A DNA stretch of 64,000 nucleotides from Yponomeuta sedellus (taxonomy: Eukaryota; Arthropoda; Insecta; Lepidoptera; Yponomeutidae): the NCBI GenBank assembly GCA_934045075.1, contig OW203724.1:16917143-16981142 (forward strand). Reading direction: 5' to 3'. How positions within the stretch are numbered: position 1 is the first letter of the stretch; every line of letters starts with the position of its first letter. A program made the translations under genes and the position numbers. Shown in pieces: positions 57,800-64,000 of the stretch. The notes under the pieces are model-generated. The model searched no databases, was not told the DNA's origin, and was given only the letters and a program-made list of their open reading frames with translations.

Positions 57800-60150
57800 T
57801 GTAGGTAGGTATAAATTTCCTGTTGTTTCTCGTTCATTCTTCGTCTAGCTATGCAATGTATTGTAAATGTAAAATCATAGAAGTCTAACGACTTAGGTTT
57901 ATGTCTTAAATCGAATTGCAATCCCCGTTTCACTGAAAAATCTGCTAAAACCTTTCAATTTATTACCCAAAAGATACTAGATCGTGTTGGGGGCTTATTG
58001 TAAATCGCTGGATCGTAACGTCTGAGTACATTTCACCGTCTTATCTATCGCATAAATAATGTTGCTCGGATTGTCTCGTAGACGCGATTCGCTTGACGTA
58101 GCGTGACAAACCTCCGTTCGCTCCGCCATGGCGGGGGAAACTTCATAATTTTATGTTCCCCTGGTAGATTACACCGACGAACGTGTTACCACTAAACACT
58201 AACGACTCTGAAACATCTTCATTTTACAAGTTTTATTCAGCCACAGAGACCAGCCCTATTAAACGCTAGACAGAAACAAACGAATCGAATTATTAATATG
58301 AGCTAAATAAATTGAAGATAATCTTCCATATTAAATTCCAGACGATAATAAAAGAAAGCGTTAGAAGCCTAGGTATCACTGTCTGTCCGTCGAGTAATCG
58401 AAGAGATAGGTAGGGCCTCTAATAAATCCAAAGAAACGATAGCTCTAATACCTGATGGACAACAGTGACAGGCGAGGCACGTTTTCTCGGAGTGGGATCG
58501 TTAATACCGCGACCATTTCTTCTATTTATGGTGGGGCCGCTGTCTCGACGCATATTGATTGCGTACGCTGGGACCGGTCCTAACCTGGACTCGTGGTGAG
58601 CCCCAACTTGGCAACCCGACGTGAAACATTGTATCACAATGTAATGCGGAAGATTCGATACTGAAATACTTTACTGCCAACGAACTAGATAAGACTGAGT
58701 TTTACGACTTTACGAGGCCCTTTAATGATGCGGTTGGCTACACCCAGCATGACGACGAATGATATAAATAACTTATCATCGCGGCTAGCAATTATTGTTA
58801 TTGAGGGTGCAGATGCACTGCAGCAATGAAAAACAACGATGATAACGCGCCGTATTTTATTCTAAGCGCGCAACCAGAACACCTCTTGTGTTTCCATTTG
58901 GCATGACCGCGCATTTTTTGTACACGAAAGAAATAAGTCTTACCAAACACTTATTCGTCCAGTACTACAACATTTGCTTGTGCGAGACTATTTGAAGTTC
59001 AAATAAAATAGTTCTGTTGAAGCGTCATTTGTTTGCATCAATTAATTGCGATCGCTTAATTTCTTCAGCTACATTACGAGTATGAGCAAACCTAAAGTTA
59101 TATTATGTTGCAACATGTACCTTCAGACAAAACCCGTGGCATGCAACGGGACTCCGATTATGTTATCATAAGTTGTTTTTACACTGACACTGATAAGGAC
59201 GGTGCAGACTCGCAACAAGTCACGTTATCGAAAAGCCGGCTAAAGGTGGGCCCAATGTAGGAATCACGACGAGCCTTTATTTAGGGATGGACGTGACGGT
59301 ATGCTATGTTATAATATTATGAGGACGGTTGGGAGACTTCACTTCATTGTAATCTGATCCCGCACTGGCGGCAACCGCTCGTGCACTGCGCTGAAATCTG
59401 ACACTGTGGCCAAGGTTCCCTATGTGATCGGCGACTTGGTTTGCCGTTGAATTCTGACGCCTTAGTATTTTCTTTTCCTGCACGAAATCGTTTATTACGC
59501 TTCTGAGCTTGAAAACCACAGATTTATTTTCTGACAACCGTGTCAGTTGCATCCAGTGCCAAATTATGTGCATTAAATCCTTAGCGATGCCAATAGTACA
59601 ATAGTTTGAATTATCCAACTGTCAAATTCCATACCGATTTGACAGAGACAATTGGAAGTGTTCAGGATTTGGAGTGCGTAATATAGGAACTGATCATGTG
59701 CATCTCAAACCACTCAAAAACGCTTCGGCCGAGTGTTAAAAAGCATCGTAAAATGTTCTAACGACGTACAGCACGGCCCGTGTGTTGATAATGGGCGACA
59801 AAACAAGAATCTCAACTCGGTAGACTCCATCGAAGTTCTCATCAAAATGCAAACGGCCGCAACAGCTACAGATCAAGTTGTAACTGCAACTCTTGCATTA
59901 TACGCTGCAGATTTCTCGCGCCCGTAAAGGGAAAAAATGAGAAAGTTCTCAGCTAATAGATACAATAGAACCGGATCGCAATGATTTATTGCTTCAACTG
60001 TTATAAGTTCTTATCGTCCACCACCTGTTATTTGTATCTGGTTTCTAGATCTTCGAGGTCCGCAATGGCGCCAGGACTCAAGTATACAAGTATTTGGTCT
60101 GTATATTTGACTGGACTTAGTGTTATTTTGATTGTTCGCATTACCTTGAC
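57800..60150. other. Repeat-poor segment of hdc intron 2
   Basis: No family found elsewhere in the window recurs here. Two longer frames exist: reverse 59304-59618 (104 codons, amphipathic, mixed composition) and forward 59733-59927. Neither shows a known domain or a convincing pair of splice sites, so they are not called genes. Confidence 0.45.
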
Positions 60151-60159
60151 TTAGGGCCA

Positions 60160-60298
60160 ATTTTGGAATTTAGAATTTCGCTAAGCAAATAGATAACTAT
60201 AGTGCTGTCTCTTCGAATTTCTCAGAAAAGAGCGTGACAGAACGTTACTTAAGTACCTATGTACTTAGTAAAATTCTCAATTCAGAAAGTGGCCCTAA
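60160..60298. mobile_element. MITE, ~139 bp
   Basis: 'ggaatttagaatttcgctaa' is mirrored by 'ttagtaaaattctcaattca'. It is the reverse-complement relative of the element at 49495-49624 (shared 'gagcgtgacagaacgttact'). Confidence 0.85.
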
Positions 60299-60654
60299 GA
60301 TTTCAGAAGTCCCTTTTAATCAACTCCTCAAAATAAAGCTTGGCGACGATGAAAATATTCTGGAAATATGTCTGCTAAAGTGACTTCAAATCAATGTTTC
60401 GACACTCTTCTCAAACGAGAATCAGCATCAGCAACAAAATGGAGAAGGGTCTGCGGACTCGCTCTGACATCCAGATGGCCTATCATAAGATGACGTTACG
60501 ACACCTTGCCCTTTATGTGGTAATCGATAAGATACATATAAAATCTGAATCTCAAAATTACTTAGTGCATTTTACTGTCTACAGAAACCTAAAACATCAC
60601 CGATCAAAATTTGCTGATATGCGATGCGGCATTTATTTGCAGTAAAAAAAAAAC

Positions 60655-60755
60655 CCCCAGGGTCGCGGATTCGAGTCCCGACATGGGTGAAATTTTTAGC
60701 CTCTGCATAGGTTTTTAAAATTGTCCTTAGCACGGGTTAGTGCATTAAAAAAGAA
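60655..60755 (+). mobile_element. SINE family 1 tail fragment
   Basis: 'cagggtcgcggattcgagtc' (B box) to 'ttagcacgggttagtgcatt' and poly(A). It is immediately followed by a second copy. Confidence 0.88.
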
Positions 60756-60762
60756 TAATATA

Positions 60763-61010
60763 ATCATGTGGGTACAGCGATGTCATTCCGATGTAAAACC
60801 TTACTGCAAAGTAGGTACTCGGGGCTGCAAGTGATGCAAATTACTTTAGCCAGATGTCGCTGCCTGTATGTAATACAGCGAGTATTGTAAAGAGGTTCGT
60901 AATTTCACTGATGCCGGTGGTCGCCCATTAGCTCAGTTGGGAGAGCGCTGGCACGGTTAGCCAGAGTCCCGGCATGGGTGGAATTTTTAGCCTCTAAATA
61001 GGTTTTAAAA
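60763..61010 (+). mobile_element. SINE family 1, long form, B box deleted
   Basis: Leader 'atcatgtgggtacagcgatg', tRNA-like head 'tagctcagttgggagagcgc', then 'agccagagtcccggcatggg'. The region of the B box is missing, so internal Pol III promotion is probably lost. Head-to-tail with the preceding fragment. Confidence 0.87.
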
Positions 61011-61771
61011 AAAATTGTTATTATTATTTCCGTACGTAGCCACAGAGACTTTAAAAATAAACGTCACTGAAACGGTTTATTAGAGTAGAGTATAAGTGTA
61101 CTCTCGTATCGTCGACATTTGTAATAGGCGTCAATTTCATAATGCGTCAGTTTCGTGTGCCTCCGATTTTATTGATGAATTTTTTGCGAGCCTTCGAGTA
61201 ACCAGACGCATGACTTACCATATAAGCGTATGACAACTCGGCGACCGGTTTTTGTTAACATCGTAAACTGTTGAATGCAATCTTGATAAAACATGCGCGT
61301 TGCGTATCGTAAGGTGCTTGTCTCGGCGCAGTATTTCGTTGCGATACCTCTACTTTGGCTCGATGTTGCAATTGCAACACATGTTTATGCGTCGAAGGCT
61401 CTATAAATTTAATTTCGCGCCGGAATATTATAATACCTTATTAAGTTCTATAAAAAACAAGTTAAGGCTTGTTAATGTTGCTGTACTCGCCAATTCGGTG
61501 TACCAGTGACCACGGCAACTGCGACGTTGACGAAACGGGAATTGAGGTGATTAATAATAAAAAAACCTTAAAATAAATAATAAAATAACGCGATTAGATC
61601 CGTTTAATAACTTGTGAGCCTAGGAGTGGCAGCAGATTTGTGGGTATCCAAGTATAGCTTATGTTCTGTTTTTTCTTTTTAGAAAAACTTAAATGTAACC
61701 ATTACATTGGATATAGTACTGTATGTACTTTATTATTGTCCAAGTCCCAAATGTATTTCCAGCCTGGGTTG

Positions 61772-61880
61772 TAAGATGATACGAATCACGTGACGATAAA
61801 ATGTCAGAATTTAACAGTCGACTGGATAATCGTGGCTTTTGACATTTAAAACGCGTGACTAGCGTCATACTACCCGCACG
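61772..61880. repeat. Foldback fragment
   Basis: 'tcacgtgacgataaaatgtc' is loosely mirrored by 'gacatttaaaacgcgtgact' and 'agcgtcatactaccc'. Words such as 'gagtcacgcgttttt' and 'aaatgtcagaattt' recur near 46170-46215, suggesting a decayed MITE family. Confidence 0.55.
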
Positions 61881-62249
61881 GAAAAAAAAGATTTCTTAGA
61901 TTAAGACAATATCCTATTGGTCAAGACAATCCGTGATTCATATATGGCGGAAACAATATTATCTTGAATGAAGTAAAATACTGTCTCAGTTTTGTTGTCT
62001 TCATCTAAAACACTCATTCTTGAAACAAGAAAGTTAAGTTTTATTTCGGAAATAAACTAATGTCTTTATGAAAGAATATATAATGTTTCAGGAATAAGCA
62101 AGAATTTGATATATTTTCTTTGAAGACCATACATTGTTTTAGCTAAAGAAAAACTGTCTCCGAACAGTCATTCATTCAGTCATTCACTCATTCTTCAAAC
62201 TGCTAATATTCTTAAAACAGAACATATTTGTCTTGCAGCGAGACTCGAT

Positions 62250-63165
62250 GTTTTATGCTAAGACAATATTTTCTTAGATGAAGCCTCTACTATTTTAGCT
62301 AAAAATAAATTTATTTTGAGAGAAGACTCGTTTATTTCGTACTAAGTCAATATTTTCTTAGGATAAGCCGCTACTATTCTTAGCTGAATAGAAATGTATA
62401 TTGTAGGAAGACTTCTTTGTTTCATACTGAGACAATACTTTCTTGGGAGGAGCCTGTACTATTCTTAGATCAAGAGAAATTTCTTTAGATAGAAGGCTTC
62501 TTTGTTTCATACTAAAACTATATTTTCTTAGGAGAAGCCTTTAGTATTCTTAGCCGAAGAGAAATGTATTTCATACTAAGACAATTTTTTCTTAGAATAA
62601 GCCTCTAATATTCTTAGCTGAAAATAAATGTGTTTTGTAGGAACAATTCATTGTTTCATACTGAGACAATATTTTCTAGGGAGAAGACTGTACCATTCTT
62701 AGATCAAGAGAAATTTGTTTCGATAGAAAACTTCTTTGTTTCATACTAAAACAATATGTTCTTACTATTATTCTTAGCCGAAAAGAAATTTGTTTCATAA
62801 TAAGACAATATTGTCTTAGTAGAAGCATCTACTATTCTTAGCTGAAGAGACATTTGTTTTGAGAGAAGAGTCTTATGTTTCCTACTGAGAGAATATTTTC
62901 TTGGGAGAAGGTACTAATATTTTTAGCTGAAGAGCCGTTCGTTTTGGAACAAGACTTGTTTGTTTCCTACTGAGAGAATATTTTCTTGGGAGAAGGTACT
63001 AATATTCTTAGCTGAAGAGACATACATTTTGGGACAATACTTGTTTGTTTCCTACTAAGAGAATATTATCTTGGGAGAAGCTTCTACTATTCTTAGCTAA
63101 AGAGACATTCGTTTTGAGAGGATATTTTTTATGCTTCATACTGAGACAATATTTTCTAGCTTAAG
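62250..63165. repeat. Diverged tandem array, ~11 units of ~85 bp
   Basis: Each unit has 'gtttcatactgagacaatat', 'tttcttgggagaag', 'tactattcttagctgaagag' and 'aaatttgttttgagagaaga'. Units differ by substitutions and small deletions. The two at about 62860-63010 are the most alike, as if recently duplicated. Scattered related words (aagacaatat, ttcttag) begin near 61890. It lies just beyond the 3' end of the reverse-strand gene. Confidence 0.9.
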
Positions 63166-63287
63166 TTTATCCCAATGACACTTCATCCAAAAGAATATTG
63201 TCTCATTACAAGACTGTACCCTCTTACACGTAGGTATTCCCATAAAACAAACAACTCTTAAGCTAACTATTGCTAAGGCATTGATGA

Positions 63288-63319
63288 GCATTTTTATGTA
63301 GAGGATTACATAAAAATGC
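63288..63319. repeat. 32-bp inverted repeat
   Basis: gcatttttatgta and tacataaaaatgc are exact complements around the loop 'gaggat'. It lies between the tandem array and the reverse-strand exons. Confidence 0.93.
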
Positions 63320-63443
63320 TTATCCAATTAACATTAACAAGCTTTGTTGAAACGTCTCACATAAAAAAACTCCAGCTAATGGTAGGTATACTATACATAC
63401 AGGAATGAAAGTAAACAGATTGATTAATGGTAGGCAACACTTA

Positions 63444-63449
63444 TTTATT
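63444..63449 (-). terminator. Candidate polyadenylation signal AATAAA for the reverse-strand gene
   Basis: AATAAA on the reverse strand, about 30 bases after the in-frame stop at 63480-63482. Such a hexamer occurs often by chance in AT-rich DNA. Its position just past the last coding exon is what makes it credible. Confidence 0.4.
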
Positions 63450-63537
63450 ATCGATAAAAATTGAACATATACCTATTGTCTAAATTAAACACTTGAATAG
63501 TGTATTAAAGGCCTTATAGGCAGATATATAGACGTAC

Positions 63538-63680
63538 CTGACCTTGTCTATAATCAGGTAAAATTTACCGTGGAAATATTCGTCGGAAGTGCAATGTATG
63601 ATGTACGGCTGGACGGCCTTTTGTTTTCCTGATGCGGTGGTGAATATTTCGTCAATTTTCTTTTGTACATCCCCAGGTGT
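63538..63680 (-). CDS. Exon of an unrecognised gene, probably the last or next-to-last
   Basis: On the reverse strand the acceptor (cctttactttctag) is followed by 47 codons: TPGDVQKKIDEIFTTASGKQ, KAVQPYIIHCTSDEYFHGKF, YLIIDKV. It then continues AG|gtacgtc, a good donor. If that donor is used, a 55-base intron ending in 'gtttaatttag' would add only Arg-Gln before a stop. If unspliced, the frame runs 19 more codons to a stop at 63480-63482. Either way the protein ends here. I recognise no domain. The balanced composition, absence of stops and exact phase match with the upstream exon argue for a real coding exon. A domesticated or transposon-derived protein is possible. Confidence 0.7.
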
Positions 63681-63822
63681 CTAGAAAGTAAAGGTCACCA
63701 TTTAAACGCCCGTTTCACTCAACATGGTAAGTATTAAGATACAAGCGCAAAAATCATTTAAAAAAATATAGAAAAGCTGATTAAAACTATAAAAACTCTA
63801 TGTGTAGGTACTCGGTTTTTAC

Positions 63823-63944
63823 CTTTACATTGACAATGAAACTTTCACTGCATTCCTTTATTGAAAACTTTTCCCGTTTATTCAACCGTCCCTTTGGCAG
63901 CACCAAATGGCACAGCAGCTCGATTTGCGATGCAAGGTTGTGAT
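63823..63944 (-). CDS. Internal exon of an unrecognised gene
   Basis: On the reverse strand the acceptor (ttattattattttag) is followed by two bases completing a codon (phase 1). Then 40 codons follow: HNLASQIELLCHLVLPKGRL, NKREKFSIKECSESFIVNVK, with donor aag|gtaaaa (phase 0). Phase 0 fits the next exon at 63680 exactly, across a 142-base intron. Charged and hydrophobic residues alternate as in a folded domain; there is no signal peptide, zinc finger or repeat. Upstream exons must lie beyond the right edge of the window. It is antisense to hdc and would lie in an hdc intron if that gene continues. Confidence 0.72.
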
Positions 63945-64000
63945 CTAAAATAATAATAACTAAATTAATTATTACGATTTTTTTCTAATTTCAAGATTGG

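Larger units (their letters stand above)
53108..64000 (+). other. hdc: hdc intron 2, 5' part (at least 10.9 kb, inferred)
   Basis: Starts with gttagt. No acceptor followed by a Headcase-like Met-Glu-Asp frame was found to the window end. Besides the repeats listed separately, 53245-53640, 55200-55530, 55580-56035, 56230-56950, 57475-60150 and 61050-61890 hold no gene or repeat I recognise. Confidence 0.6.

Noticed and set aside
60394..60645. 83-codon forward frame containing Met-Glu near 'aaaatggagaag', considered as hdc exon 3
   Set aside because: Vertebrate HECA continues Met-Glu-Asp after exon 2, but here no acceptor precedes the Met and the following residues do not resemble Headcase.

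Overview
This is a eukaryotic, AT-rich, intron- and transposon-dominated window from an insect, most likely a moth or butterfly (Lepidoptera). The evidence is one recognisable insect developmental gene, long introns with canonical GT/AG splice sites, abundant poly(A)-tailed tRNA-headed SINEs, degraded non-LTR retrotransposon tails and many short foldback (MITE-like) elements. There are no bacterial operons, no rRNA, no CRISPR array and no intact autonomous transposon.

The only gene I can name is headcase (hdc; vertebrate HECA) on the + strand. Its first coding exon (18915-19507) sits in a GC- and CpG-rich block of about 1 kb (18480-19510) that probably also holds the promoter and 5' UTR. It encodes the Cys/His-rich Headcase N-terminal domain. 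After a 33.5-kb intron, a 97-base second exon (53011-53107) encodes the next conserved Headcase motif. The phases match exactly (2 bases + 1 base form one Arg codon). I found no further hdc exon before the window end, so the gene probably continues to the right.

At the right edge, on the - strand, lie two phase-compatible exons (63823-63944, 63538-63680) of a gene I do not recognise. It has an in-frame stop and a polyadenylation-type signal just downstream, so this is probably its 3' end. If hdc continues past the window, this gene is nested antisense inside an hdc intron.

Everything else is repeats and unassigned non-coding DNA. About a dozen recurrent families can be read by eye, numbered here for cross-reference: 1, tRNA-headed SINE; 2, the 'GGGCACGGGTCTCTTCCTGC' family; 3, LINE reverse-transcriptase tails and 3' UTRs; 4, a second tRNA-like SINE; 5, the 'GGTGGCGCTAGTTAGCACC' family; 6, the 'GTATCCCAGAGGGGTAGGCAG' type; 7, the 'GGGGGGCGAGTCTCTAAAAT' family; 8, the 'TCATGGTTTACAA' family; and smaller families 9-14. 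Several copies are nested in one another, which gives a relative insertion chronology. Two diverged tandem arrays (about 60-bp units at 35794-36440; about 85-bp units at 62250-63165) and several perfect palindromes are the most striking structures. The blocks 28060-32440 (hdc intron 1) and 57800-60150 are conspicuously repeat-poor and are the best places to look for regulatory DNA.
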